Assembly (NCBI GenBank): GCA_003599885.1
Contig: QZKW01000040.1
Coordinates: 1 to 44,230 of the forward strand
Reading direction: 5' to 3'
From: Desulfobacteraceae bacterium
GTDB lineage: Bacteria; Desulfobacterota; Desulfobacteria; Desulfobacterales; Desulfosalsimonadaceae
DNA: 44,230 nt
Below are positions 16,492 to 24,354 of this stretch, one piece after another (the first letter of the stretch is position 1; each line of letters starts with the position of its first letter). The position numbers and the translations under genes are program-made. Below the pieces are notes generated by a model. It ran no database searches. It was not told the origin of the DNA and saw nothing but the letters and a program-made list of their open reading frames with translations.

Positions 16492-17787
16492 CTACCTCCA
16501 AGTCTCGGATTGCATATCCAGCAGTTTACCTTCATAAGCGCACAGGAAAATGTCCTTGAGCTGCTCCCGGGTCAGGTCATACCATCCAAAATAAAATGCC
16601 GGGTCTGTGGGCGTCTGTTCCAGAATCATGTCCATATGTTTTTCAAGGGCCTCAAACGCCACACCGGCATCCATGAGGGATACGGGAAGATTTAAGGAAG
16701 CCATAAAATCCCGGATTTTAGCGATCAGGTTGGACAGGCTGTTTGGGTCCGAATCCACATCCCTGACGCCCAGCATATCGCAAAGACCTAAGAAACGGTC
16801 GGTGACTTTTGAATAGGCCTGTAGTTCATACGGGATGAACAGCAGCACCATGACGCCGTGGTGAATGTGAAACAGTCCGCCGATGGTGTGTCCCAGGGCG
16901 TGGGAAATGCCGGAACCCGCGTTTGCCAAGGGGATTCCCGCCATCATGGCCGCCTGCTGCATTTTCATCCGGGGCATGATATCCCCGCCGTCCGCATAGG
17001 CCCGGGGCAGCCATTCAAAAATCATCTGAATGGTTTTTTGGGCGATGGCCTGGTTGATTTCATCGGATTTTGGGGCCATAAACCCGTCGATGGCGTGGGC
17101 CAGCGCATCGGCGCCGGTGCCTGCGGTGAGTTCCGGCGGCATGCCGACAGTCAGGTTGGGGTCCAGCAGGGCGAAATCCGGAACAAATTCAGGGAGCGCA
17201 CCTGCCACCGGCAACTTGACCCCGTCGGGAAAGGAAATAACCGCCACGCCCGAAACCTCAGACCCGGTTCCGCTGGTGGTGGGAATGGCGACCAGCTTGG
17301 CTTTATGCCGCAAATTCAAAGGAACCAGCGGGCTTAAGATTTCCAGTTTTACATCCGGGTGTTCATACAAAAGCCATGCCGCTTTTGCAGTATCCATGGC
17401 CGATCCGCCGCCCAGGGCAAAAATAAGGTCCGGCTTGAAACGTTTGATCTGTTCAGCGCAGTCTTTGACCGTGTCAATGGGCGCATCGGGCCGGGCTTTG
17501 GCCCAGGTGTCAAAGGAAATGCCGTGCCGTTTTTCATAGGGGCTCATCACTTTCGGCGCAAACCGGACCGCATATTCATCAGTGACGATAAACGCCCGTT
17601 TCGATTTGCATTCCCTTGCGATCAAATCCACGGCGTCCGGGAGAAGCTGGGGCTTGTCCAGAAAAAGGTTAAATCCGGAAAATACCCGTGGCACAAAAAA
17701 CGGTTTCATAACATCCCGCAGAAATTCCGCCTGAATCATGGGGCCGCCCCATGTTCTCAGCAGATATTCATGTGTCCAGTAACTCAT
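16492..17787 (-). CDS. Iron-containing alcohol dehydrogenase
   Basis: This 431-residue protein belongs to the group III (Fe-ADH) family. The nucleotide-binding loop is FALGGGSAMDTAK (GGGS at 126-129), followed by AIPTTSGTGSEVS. The metal ligands fit the family spacing: Asp227 and His231 (TGADALAHAIDGF), then His296 and His310 (SHALGHTIGGLFHIHHG). It interconverts alcohols and aldehydes with NAD(P)H in the cytoplasm. The N-terminus is about 30-40 residues longer than in compact members such as FucO (MSYWTHEYLLRTWGG). It lies between an SCP2-like gene (22 bases upstream) and AOR (4 bases downstream), and probably supplies or consumes the aldehyde handled by AOR. Confidence 0.93.
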   Translation of the reverse strand: MSYWTHEYLLRTWGGPMIQAEFLRDVMKPFFVPRVFSGFNLFLDKPQLLPDAVDLIARECKSKRAFIVTDEYAVRFAPKVMSPYEKRHGISFDTWAKARPDAPIDTVKDCAEQIKRFKPDLIFALGGGSAMDTAKAAWLLYEHPDVKLEILSPLVPLNLRHKAKLVAIPTTSGTGSEVSGVAVISFPDGVKLPVAGALPEFVPDFALLDPNLTVGMPPELTAGTGADALAHAIDGFMAPKSDEINQAIAQKTIQMIFEWLPRAYADGGDIMPRMKMQQAAMMAGIPLANAGSGISHALGHTIGGLFHIHHGVMVLLFIPYELQAYSKVTDRFLGLCDMLGVRDVDSDPNSLSNLIAKIRDFMASLNLPVSLMDAGVAFEALEKHMDMILEQTPTDPAFYFGWYDLTREQLKDIFLCAYEGKLLDMQSETWR

Positions 17788-17809
17788 ATCGCCTCCTGAT
17801 AGTCATTAT

Positions 17810-18166
17810 TTATTCCATGACAAAGCTGATCGCCGCGCCAAACCACGTAAATGAATGGATTTCCCCCTCAATGCCCACCAGATGGTTCTGAAGCGCATCC
17901 ATAATGCCCTCCTCGCCTTTTTTCATGGCTTTAAAGGCAATGACCGGGTCTGCCCACACCATGGCTGCGTCATACTCGTCCAGCACCGCATCGGATGAAA
18001 ACCGGCCGTCCTTGAATATGAACCGTTTCCCTTTTTTGCCGTCCTTGGTCTTGACCACGATCCGGCATTCATGCCCCATCATGAATTTTTTAAAATTTTC
18101 ATTGGTTACCGAGGATGTCTTGAACTTTGATGCAAGAATGGCAAGCAGTAAGATAAATCGCATCAT
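17810..18166 (-). CDS. Small SCP2-like protein of unknown function
   Basis: This 118-residue protein has a good AAGGAG site before tandem ATG codons at 18166 and 18163. The pattern VVKTKDGKKGKRFIFKDG, then AAMVWADPVIAFKAMKKGE and NHLVGIEGEIHSFTWFGA, resembles the sterol-carrier-protein-2 fold (lipid-binding beta sheet with a C-terminal G-x-x-x-x-x-G-d stretch). The similarity is by eye and weak. The N-terminus MMRFILLLAILASKF could be a short hydrophobic helix. It precedes the Fe-ADH gene by 22 bases, so a role in presenting a hydrophobic alcohol or aldehyde is conceivable but is inference. Confidence 0.6.
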   Translation of the reverse strand: MMRFILLLAILASKFKTSSVTNENFKKFMMGHECRIVVKTKDGKKGKRFIFKDGRFSSDAVLDEYDAAMVWADPVIAFKAMKKGEEGIMDALQNHLVGIEGEIHSFTWFGAAISFVME

Positions 18167-18309
18167 GTCTCCTTATAAATGCTTCTTGGTGATGTTGGCA
18201 TGAAATATCCGGGAATAAACGGCATCCTCCGGTCAGAACCCGGGTCTGAAGGATGTGCATGAGGTCCGGATGTTTGAAGAGATATGAACAAATATTCGAA
18301 TTCCCGGCG

Positions 18310-18339
18310 ATTATGATGCAATCCGCTTCTTTATGTCAA
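18310..18339 (-). promoter_or_regulatory. Candidate promoter of the SCP2-like/ADH/AOR genes
   Basis: On the minus strand, TTGACA (18339-18334) is followed after 18 bases by CATAAT (18315-18310). A start near 18303 would leave a leader of about 137 bases before the SCP2-like ATG. That leader holds the near-palindrome TCAGAACCCGGGTCTGA (18233-18249), a possible protein-binding site. The promoter lies just beyond the tetR stop, so the operon can be expressed independently of tetR. Confidence 0.55.
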
Positions 18340-18346
18340 TACGGAA

Positions 18347-19033
18347 CTATTCTTTTTGTTCGCCAAGTAATTGTTTCAAGCGGGGAAGGACCATAAATGT
18401 CAGCGACTCCTTCACCCATTTCAGATACTCCGGGCTTTGGGGCTCCATACCTAAGATTCCTGAATAATATGTGCTTGCGCCCAGATAATTAATGGCCAGT
18501 GTGTTAAAGCTTGCGGTCAGCATCTCGATACTGTTTGTTGGCGCGTTTAACGGGGCCGCGTTCATAAATGTCCGGGTCATTTTCGTGAAAAGCGACTGTA
18601 TGCGCTGATATCCGGGAATGATTTCCGGTCCTTCCGCCTGGACCAGGTTGAGGGCGATGATCCGGAGGGGTTTTGGGTGTTTCAGGGCAAATTCTAGAAA
18701 ACGGTCCAGATACAGGGAAAGACCGGCTTCCGGGGCCAGTCCTTCAAGTCCCTGGAACCATGAAATGTTTGCCTGATAATATCCGGCAGCAACGGTTTCC
18801 AGGACCTCCTCAAAAAGCGCCGCTTTGGTGGGGAAATAATAATTAATCAGCGGATGTTCAATTCTTGCGGTTTTTCCGATCATGCGAATGCTGGCAGCAT
18901 AATACGGGTAATCGGAAAACACTTTGATGGCCGCCTCAAGAATGATTTCACGGGTATCCTTTTTGGGGCTTTTGCCGGTCCGATGGGTGAGCGGTTTCTT
19001 TTTCCCCGGAGCTGTTTTTTCTGATTTTATCAT
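18347..19033 (-). CDS. TetR-family transcriptional regulator
   Basis: This protein has 228 residues from the ATG at 19033. A longer open frame reaches 19165, but the apparent promoter lies between, so that start would not be transcribed. The N-terminal tail is basic (MIKSEKTAPGKKKPLTHRTG). The TetR helix-turn-helix follows (about 25-70: TREIILEAAIKVFSDYPYYAASIRMIGKTARIEHPLINYYFPTKAALFEEVL), with the usual Y-Y-F-x-x-K-x-x-L signature. The C-terminal half is a helical ligand-binding domain. It is divergent from the DUF169 cluster and upstream of the SCP2-like/ADH/AOR genes. A perfect palindrome between the two divergent promoters is the likely operator for autoregulation and control of the plus-strand cluster. 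Confidence 0.92.
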   Translation of the reverse strand: MIKSEKTAPGKKKPLTHRTGKSPKKDTREIILEAAIKVFSDYPYYAASIRMIGKTARIEHPLINYYFPTKAALFEEVLETVAAGYYQANISWFQGLEGLAPEAGLSLYLDRFLEFALKHPKPLRIIALNLVQAEGPEIIPGYQRIQSLFTKMTRTFMNAAPLNAPTNSIEMLTASFNTLAINYLGASTYYSGILGMEPQSPEYLKWVKESLTFMVLPRLKQLLGEQKE

Positions 19034-19040
19034 GGCGGAT

Positions 19041-19069
19041 ATTATGCGGGTTGTAAATAGGGCTGTCAA
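19041..19069 (-). promoter_or_regulatory. tetR promoter, apparently leaderless
   Basis: On the minus strand, TTGACA (19069-19064) and CATAAT (19046-19041) are separated by exactly 17 bases. Transcription would start about 7 bases beyond the -10 box, at or within a base or two of the tetR ATG (19033). No Shine-Dalgarno sequence precedes that ATG, which agrees with a leaderless message. Confidence 0.7.
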
Positions 19070-19073
19070 TGGA

Positions 19074-19093
19074 ATTTTAACGATCGTTAAAAT
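19074..19093. promoter_or_regulatory. 20-bp perfect palindrome, probable TetR operator
   Basis: ATTTTAACGA joined to its exact reverse complement TCGTTAAAAT forms a perfect palindrome centred at 19083.5. It sits exactly midway between the two divergent -35 boxes (four bases from each), the classical position for a TetR-family repressor controlling itself and a divergent target. Including the -35 hexamers, 17 of 20 base pairs match across a 40-base dyad (19064-19103). Confidence 0.85.
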
Positions 19094-19097
19094 ATCC

Positions 19098-19126
19098 TTG
19101 ACAGAAATGAACCATCCCTTTAAAAT
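19098..19126 (+). promoter_or_regulatory. Promoter of the DUF169 gene cluster
   Basis: TTGACA (19098-19103) and TAAAAT (19121-19126) are separated by exactly 17 bases, a near-consensus sigma-70-type promoter. The start would be near 19133, giving a leader of about 57 bases to the DUF169 ATG at 19190 with its AGGAG site. The palindromic operator ends four bases before the -35 box. Confidence 0.8.
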
Positions 19127-19189
19127 TTTTAACAAACTTAAAAAATGACTTCGGAAAACCATCACTTATTATCCGACAGGAGCCAGACC

Positions 19190-19912
19190 ATGAATTTAGA
19201 AGAATTTAGAAAACTTGGTGAGACGCTTTACCATAAACTGCATCTCCCGACATGGCCGGTGGGCATTACCTATATCAAAACCCTGGAAGAGATACCGGAA
19301 AGCGCGGTTCGGCCATCGGCCATGGGCCAGAAATGGAGTCTGTGCCAGGCGGTCACCTATGCGCGCCGCCATGGCTGGCATAAGGACCGGGCTGCCGAGC
19401 AAAACCGGTTTAATTTTTTCAAAGGATTGTTTGCCGGCCCCGGCGGAGAGCAAATACTTAAAAAAATGCAGGAATATATGGGCTTTGTCTGTTCTCCGCT
19501 TCCCAAGGCCATTCTGGAACCGGATTCCATCCTGGTGTTCGGCGACGGCACCCACATCAACCATATGATTCAGGCCCTGTGCTATGATTACACCATACCG
19601 GTGATGTCGGCCTTTGAAGGGTTCGGGGAAACCTGCTTTAAAGGCGGGCTGGCGCCCTTTATCACCGGGCGTCCCCAGGTCGTCATTCCCGGTATGGGCG
19701 ACCGGGCGTTTGCCGGTATTGGCTCGGAAGAACTCGCTGTCGGAATTCCGGCGGCCCAGCTGTCCGTTGTTGTCGAACACCTTTTCAAGTCGGGCGGCGA
19801 CATGAACATCGGACAGCCGGTCAAAACCCTTCTGGCCATGGGGTTGAATGAATCCATAACACCGGGGTTTACGTTTCTGAAGAATAAAATAAGCGCCAAG
19901 TCACCAGTTTGA
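19190..19912 (+). CDS. DUF169 family protein
   Basis: This protein has 240 residues from the ATG at 19190, preceded by ACAGGAG; an in-frame ATG at 19145 lacks a ribosome-binding site. It shows the DUF169 pattern: an N-terminal helix then LPTWPVGITYI, a conserved LCQAVTYARRHG, CSPLPKAILEPDSILVFGDG in the middle and GDRAFAGIGSEELAVGIPA near the end. DUF169 proteins are common in anaerobes and have no established biochemical role. This one is the first gene under the divergent TetR-controlled promoter, followed 123 bases later by a Tat-exported DUF362 protein. No signal peptide is present, so it is probably cytoplasmic. Confidence 0.85.
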   Translation: MNLEEFRKLGETLYHKLHLPTWPVGITYIKTLEEIPESAVRPSAMGQKWSLCQAVTYARRHGWHKDRAAEQNRFNFFKGLFAGPGGEQILKKMQEYMGFVCSPLPKAILEPDSILVFGDGTHINHMIQALCYDYTIPVMSAFEGFGETCFKGGLAPFITGRPQVVIPGMGDRAFAGIGSEELAVGIPAAQLSVVVEHLFKSGGDMNIGQPVKTLLAMGLNESITPGFTFLKNKISAKSPV

Positions 19913-20035
19913 AAACCCTGTCTGTGGCTCGTAACGTTGTCAGCCGCTCAAACGGCTCGCTTTTTTGCACTGTGATGCATAGTATCATGAAATGCAGGTG
20001 CAAAAATTTGAATTTGTTCGAAAAGGAATGGATTT

Positions 20036-21256
20036 ATGCCGGAAAATCATTGGTCAAGAAGGGACTTTTTGAAATTGACAGGCGCTGCCGCCTGCACGGC
20101 GGTTTTGCCTGCTTGCGCCCATAATATGAAAACTGCGGAGGCCGAGCTTGGCGAGATGCCGGTCGCTGAAGCCTGGTCGCCTCATGCGGCAAGCGCATGG
20201 ATACCCAGAGGGGAGCATGCCAACGCATATAATGTTTTTAAAAAAACCATCGAGGCTTCCACGGATTTTTCCTGGCTGTCCAAGGGGGATTCTGTCCTTA
20301 TCAAGCTCGCGCTGAATTCAGGAAATCCGTTTCCGGCCACAAGCGATCCATGGGCACTGGCTTTTCTGATAAGGCTTCTTCAAGAAAAGGGGGCCGGCCG
20401 GATTACGGCAGGGGATTCCAGTGGTGTGGAGAGTGTGCACTGGTCTAAAGAAAACCGGAAAGGGTCATCCCGGGAGTGCTGCAAACAGGCGGGGCTTTTT
20501 GATGTTATTGAGCAAAACAAGGTAGATGCCGTATTTTTTGAAGAAAAGGGCTATGATTCGTTCATGCCGATATATCCTGCCGGATCACATCACTGGAAAG
20601 AACCCCTATGGGTTACATCGGCCGTCAATGAGACAGACCATATCATTTATCTTGCCAGGGTTAGCTCTCACATACTGGGCGACATTACTTCCGGCATGAA
20701 AATCGGTGTGGGTTTTTTAAGGGAAGACAGCCGGAAAGCGTTTCACCAGGGAGGCGAATCGTTTTACGCCATGTACGAGGAGATTAACCAGATACCCGCG
20801 ATTTCATCAAAACTGCGCCTGGCGGTGTCATCCGGAAGAAAGGTGCTTTCCACGTTCGGGCCGGATAACGGCCATGTCACCGAACCCGGCCAGGGATTCA
20901 TTATCTCGTCCGAAAACCTGTTCGCCCATGAGGCGCTTGCCTATGCCTGGCTTTTATACAACCGGGAGTTTGAGACCGGTTTTTTTGATGTGGGTGTCAC
21001 CGGCCGGTTAACCAAAATACGATCGTTCATCAACAAGGGGTTTGTCTGGCATACCTGGGAAGACGCCGGATTTCACCAAACTCCTAAAATCCCGTTGTTT
21101 ATCGCCGGAAATATGTATGCGCATCCATCAATGATGAATTTTATGAAAAGAAAGGGCGGGCGTCCGGCCAATATTGAGTGGGAGCAGGTGAATGCGCCTG
21201 CGGGTTCCGAAATGATGACAGATTACATCAAAGGCAAAATCGCAACCATTGCCTGA
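20036..21256 (+). CDS. Tat-exported DUF362 domain protein
   Basis: This 406-residue protein starts MPENHWSRRDFLKLTG, a textbook twin-arginine signal (SRRDFLK), then a hydrophobic stretch ending LPACAHN, which also fits a lipobox. It is therefore exported folded and possibly lipid-anchored. The body has DUF362 features: DSVLIKLALNSGNPFPATSDPW, GAGRITAGDSSGVES, and conserved segments around TDHIIYLARVSSHILGDITSGMKIGVG. Tat export suggests that a cofactor is inserted in the cytoplasm. DUF362 proteins often occur beside ferredoxin-type proteins, as here, but their reaction is unknown. AAAAGGAAT precedes the ATG. Confidence 0.85.
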   Translation: MPENHWSRRDFLKLTGAAACTAVLPACAHNMKTAEAELGEMPVAEAWSPHAASAWIPRGEHANAYNVFKKTIEASTDFSWLSKGDSVLIKLALNSGNPFPATSDPWALAFLIRLLQEKGAGRITAGDSSGVESVHWSKENRKGSSRECCKQAGLFDVIEQNKVDAVFFEEKGYDSFMPIYPAGSHHWKEPLWVTSAVNETDHIIYLARVSSHILGDITSGMKIGVGFLREDSRKAFHQGGESFYAMYEEINQIPAISSKLRLAVSSGRKVLSTFGPDNGHVTEPGQGFIISSENLFAHEALAYAWLLYNREFETGFFDVGVTGRLTKIRSFINKGFVWHTWEDAGFHQTPKIPLFIAGNMYAHPSMMNFMKRKGGRPANIEWEQVNAPAGSEMMTDYIKGKIATIA

Positions 21257-21272
21257 ACTTTAAAAGAATGAC

Positions 21273-21284
21273 GGGGGGGGGGGG
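21273..21284 (+). repeat. Run of 12 G residues before a start codon
   Basis: Twelve consecutive G bases end two bases before the ATG at 21286. An upstream in-frame ATG (21268) reads through the run as ATG-ACG-(GGG)3-GGC-ATG. Such tracts are slippage-prone, and the run occupies the ribosome-binding-site position of the downstream gene. It could also be a place where the assembly is off by a base. Confidence 0.85.
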
Positions 21285-21285
21285 C

Positions 21286-22305
21286 ATGGGCAACCGCAAG
21301 CGAATGAAGGACCGGTATCGCCGGTTTTCGTTTTTGTCGGATATCGAAGGGATGAAAAATGCCATTGGTGAGATGCGGGGAATGTTTTTCCCCAGACAGC
21401 CGCTCCTGAATCCGGATGCCCGGCCGGGCAGTTCGGACCCGGTTCCGGATGAAGCATGGTTCATCAATGCCCTCACCGATAAAATCGCCCGTCATCCGGA
21501 AAACGGCATGGAATATCCGTTTTATGGCGAACCGGTCTTTGACGCGCCCCTGGTGGGCTTTGTCCGGGGGGATGATCCGATTTTTGATAAATTCAAAGAG
21601 GTTATTGGGCCGCATCATTTCACCCCATGGGAAATCATGCGCTGGCAGGCGGAAAACAATGGCGTCAGACCGCCGGAGCCGCAGGAATTGAGCGTGGTGT
21701 CATTTGTCATGCCCCTTACCCGCAACACCAAACGAGACAATGCCGCAGCCGTTGACTGGCCTTCGGAAAGATGGGCCCAGACCCGTCTTTCGGGTGAGAT
21801 TTTCAGCCAGACCTTGGTGCGTGAAATGGTCACCGACCTGATGAGCCGTGGAATTTTGGCCATTTCGCCGGACGTGACGCCGAAATTTAATAAAAAACGC
21901 TATCCGAAAGTCGGCTGGGCGTCTCCCTGGTCCCACCGGCATATCGCCTATGCCGCGGGCTTGGGCACCTTCGGCATGCAGGATTTTCTGATTACGGAAA
22001 AAGGCTGCGCCCATCGTCTCGGCAGTTTTGTGGTCAATCTGAAACTGGCCCCCAACCGCAAACGGCCGGAGGATATTCATGCATACTGCCTCCATCATCA
22101 GGGCATACCGTGTCTGAAGTGTGCCGCACGATGTCCCGTGAACGCCATCACCGCAGAGAGCGCACACGACAAGGAAGCCTGTTATCGGAAAGTTGCCAAC
22201 TCTTTGAAATATTGCAATAAAAAGTATCATATCTTTATTTACGGCTGCGGTCTTTGCGCCACGGGCGTACCCTGTGAATCCGGCATTCCAAAACCTTTAC
22301 GATGA
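21286..22305 (+). CDS. QueG-like [4Fe-4S] protein (first copy)
   Basis: This protein has 339 residues from the ATG at 21286; the ATG at 21268 is an in-frame alternative across the G-run. The middle shows the pattern shared by QueG-like and reductive-dehalogenase-like proteins (SPWSHRHIAYAAGLGTFGMQDFLITEKGCAHRLGS read in parts: HIAYAAGLGTFG, LITEKG). Cysteine-rich segments follow: CLHHQGIPCLKCAARCP, then CYRKV...YCNKK and CGLCATGVPCESG, enough for two Fe-S clusters. A redox role is clear but the substrate is not; true QueG activity is doubtful because two such proteins sit in one cluster with DUF362 and MBL genes. It follows the DUF362 gene by 29 bases. Confidence 0.8.
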   Translation: MGNRKRMKDRYRRFSFLSDIEGMKNAIGEMRGMFFPRQPLLNPDARPGSSDPVPDEAWFINALTDKIARHPENGMEYPFYGEPVFDAPLVGFVRGDDPIFDKFKEVIGPHHFTPWEIMRWQAENNGVRPPEPQELSVVSFVMPLTRNTKRDNAAAVDWPSERWAQTRLSGEIFSQTLVREMVTDLMSRGILAISPDVTPKFNKKRYPKVGWASPWSHRHIAYAAGLGTFGMQDFLITEKGCAHRLGSFVVNLKLAPNRKRPEDIHAYCLHHQGIPCLKCAARCPVNAITAESAHDKEACYRKVANSLKYCNKKYHIFIYGCGLCATGVPCESGIPKPLR

Positions 22306-22321
22306 CAGAGGACTTTCATAA

Positions 22322-23440
22322 ATGAGCAGCAGGAAAACGGGCAATCATTTTGTTGCGGCATTCTTCCAGTCAAAAGTCACTCGCTGGACCATTGCGGGTG
22401 GGTGTGTTCTGGCTGCTTGTCTGGTGTTTTTTGCCAAGCCCTTATCCACGGCTGTACTCAAGCGCGTCATCAATTATCGCCTATCCGGTATGGTGCATGA
22501 ATTTGAAGACGGTCTGCATGCGGGACTCTGCGGCACCGGATCGCCGCTTGCCGACATCAAGCGGGCCGGGCCCTGCATTGCGGTGGTTGCGGGAAAACAT
22601 CTTTATATTGTGGATTCCGGTGACGGCAGCACCAAAAACATCAATCTGATGGGCTTTCAGGCCGGGAACATCGATGCGGTTTTGCTGACCCATTTCCACT
22701 CGGACCATATTGCAGGCCTGGGAGAGCTCATGCTTCAGCGATGGGCCGGGGGTTCCAACAAACTTCCGCTGGATATCATTGGCCCGGAAGGCGTTGAAAC
22801 CGTCGTGGACGGATTTAATAAGGCGTATTCCTTGGATACGGGCTACCGGATCGCCCACCATAGCCCGGAAGTGATGCCTGCCTCCGGGGCGGGCGGCCTC
22901 GCACGCCCCTACACTCTGGGACCAGAGGAAGATGCTTCTGCTGTTGTCGTTGATACGGATGGCGTTAAAATCACCGCCTTCAAGGTGGACCATCGCCCGA
23001 TTGTCCCGGCGGTTGGGTATCGGTTTGACTATAAAGGCAGATCGCTGGTGATCAGCGGGGATACCGTCTATTCTCCCTCTTTGCGTAAACATGCAAATGG
23101 CGCGGACCTGCTTTTTCATGAAGCCTTAAGTCCCTGGATGGTCAAACTGATTCATGAACAGGCCCGTTTTTTTCCCTTCCCCTCCCTTCAGGAAGTGACG
23201 GAGGTGATTCCAAGTTATCACGCGTCACCCGAAGATGCGGCGAAAATCGCGGGTGAAGCAAACGTTGCTCACCTGGTGCTGTATCACATCATTCCCCCGT
23301 TGCCCTCTCCGCTCCTGAACAGTTTGTTCCTTGGCAATGCCAAAACCTATTATAAAGGGCCGGTCACCATGGGAGTCGACGGCATGCTGTTTGGTTTGCC
23401 TGCAAACAGTAAAGAAATTATCCTGAAAACAATCCTGTAA
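22322..23440 (+). CDS. Membrane-anchored MBL-fold metallohydrolase
   Basis: This 372-residue protein has one N-terminal membrane helix (TIAGGCVLAACLVFFAKPL, about 23-42), so the catalytic domain probably faces the periplasm. The metallo-beta-lactamase motif THFHSDH (His124, His126, Asp128, His129) follows a typical beta strand (NIDAVLLTHFHSDHIAG). Later motifs include SLVISGDTVYS (Asp ligand), LLFHEAL and a final SYHASPEDAAKIAGEANV. The pattern resembles the RNase Z/arylsulfatase-like branch, which starts CGTGSPL as here. The substrate is unknown. It starts 16 bases after the first QueG-like gene. Confidence 0.85.
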   Translation: MSSRKTGNHFVAAFFQSKVTRWTIAGGCVLAACLVFFAKPLSTAVLKRVINYRLSGMVHEFEDGLHAGLCGTGSPLADIKRAGPCIAVVAGKHLYIVDSGDGSTKNINLMGFQAGNIDAVLLTHFHSDHIAGLGELMLQRWAGGSNKLPLDIIGPEGVETVVDGFNKAYSLDTGYRIAHHSPEVMPASGAGGLARPYTLGPEEDASAVVVDTDGVKITAFKVDHRPIVPAVGYRFDYKGRSLVISGDTVYSPSLRKHANGADLLFHEALSPWMVKLIHEQARFFPFPSLQEVTEVIPSYHASPEDAAKIAGEANVAHLVLYHIIPPLPSPLLNSLFLGNAKTYYKGPVTMGVDGMLFGLPANSKEIILKTIL

Positions 23441-23456
23441 TACGATAAGGTGGCAT

Positions 23457-24335
23457 ATGATGATTTCAGAGACTGGAAACACAGGGAAAATGGACGCGCA
23501 AGCGCTTAAACAATTCATCCACACCCAGGGAATTGATCTTGTGGGAATTGCCGATGCCCGAAACCTGATTCTGGCTTATCCGCCCCGCCCGGCCACGGAT
23601 CTCCTGCCGTCCGCCAGAAGTGTCATCGTGATGGCGGTGGCCCATTCCCTGGGGTCGGTCTACGCACCGGACATCATGCTCTGGACCCGGAGCAAAATGC
23701 AGACCTCCCGGCTGCTGGATGAAACCGCGGAAAAAGTCGGCCGCATGCTGGAGCGTGAAGGATTTTTAACCCTTCCGGTTTCAGCCGACAAGCCCGTGGA
23801 AATCTTTAAAAATAATCCGGAAACCGGGAAAAAATTTCGCCAGACCCGAACCGTTGGTTTTTTATCATTCAAACATGCGGCCATGAGCTGCGGCATGGGA
23901 GTGATCGGCAAAAATAACCTGCTGCTGACGCCCGAATTCGGGCCCCATCAGCGGTTGTGTGCTATAGTCACCGAAGCTGTGCTTGCGCCGGATTCCAGAC
24001 AGGAGTTTGATCTGTGTAACGGCTGCAACAAATGCGTGAAAGCCTGCCCATCCGGTGCTTTAACACCGGACGGATATGATGTGGACCCCTGTTTTGTTTA
24101 CTGGTCAATGGGTTTCAAGCAGCTGCCGCCTGCCCGTTTCTGGCAATGGCCGGGATATATCCGGATGATTCGTCAGCACATGAAAAAGCGGGATTTTCTG
24201 GTGGAAAGCGGCCAGACATATATTACCGACGTGGATTTTTGCATTGAATGCATGCGCGCCTGCCCGGTGGGCGAACGCTGGAAAAAAATCCGGCCCGAAA
24301 TCCTCCGGCCCCAGAAATCCGGCGGCACGGAATAA
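23457..24335 (+). CDS. QueG-like [4Fe-4S] protein (second copy)
   Basis: This 292-residue protein is preceded by AAGGTGG. The N-terminal domain resembles epoxyqueuosine-reductase-like proteins (ALKQFIHTQGIDLVGIADAR, then LLPSARSVIVMAVAHS and AAMSCGMGVIGKNNLLLTPEFGPHQRL). A ferredoxin part follows, with CNGCNKCVKACPSGAL and CIECMRACPVGERWK, giving two [4Fe-4S] sites. It differs strongly from the other QueG-like protein 1.2 kb upstream and is only 16 bases behind the MBL gene. A cytoplasmic electron-transfer or reductase role is likely; the substrate is unknown. Confidence 0.82.
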   Translation: MMISETGNTGKMDAQALKQFIHTQGIDLVGIADARNLILAYPPRPATDLLPSARSVIVMAVAHSLGSVYAPDIMLWTRSKMQTSRLLDETAEKVGRMLEREGFLTLPVSADKPVEIFKNNPETGKKFRQTRTVGFLSFKHAAMSCGMGVIGKNNLLLTPEFGPHQRLCAIVTEAVLAPDSRQEFDLCNGCNKCVKACPSGALTPDGYDVDPCFVYWSMGFKQLPPARFWQWPGYIRMIRQHMKKRDFLVESGQTYITDVDFCIECMRACPVGERWKKIRPEILRPQKSGGTE

Positions 24336-24354
24336 ACGAAAGGACTGCCTTATC

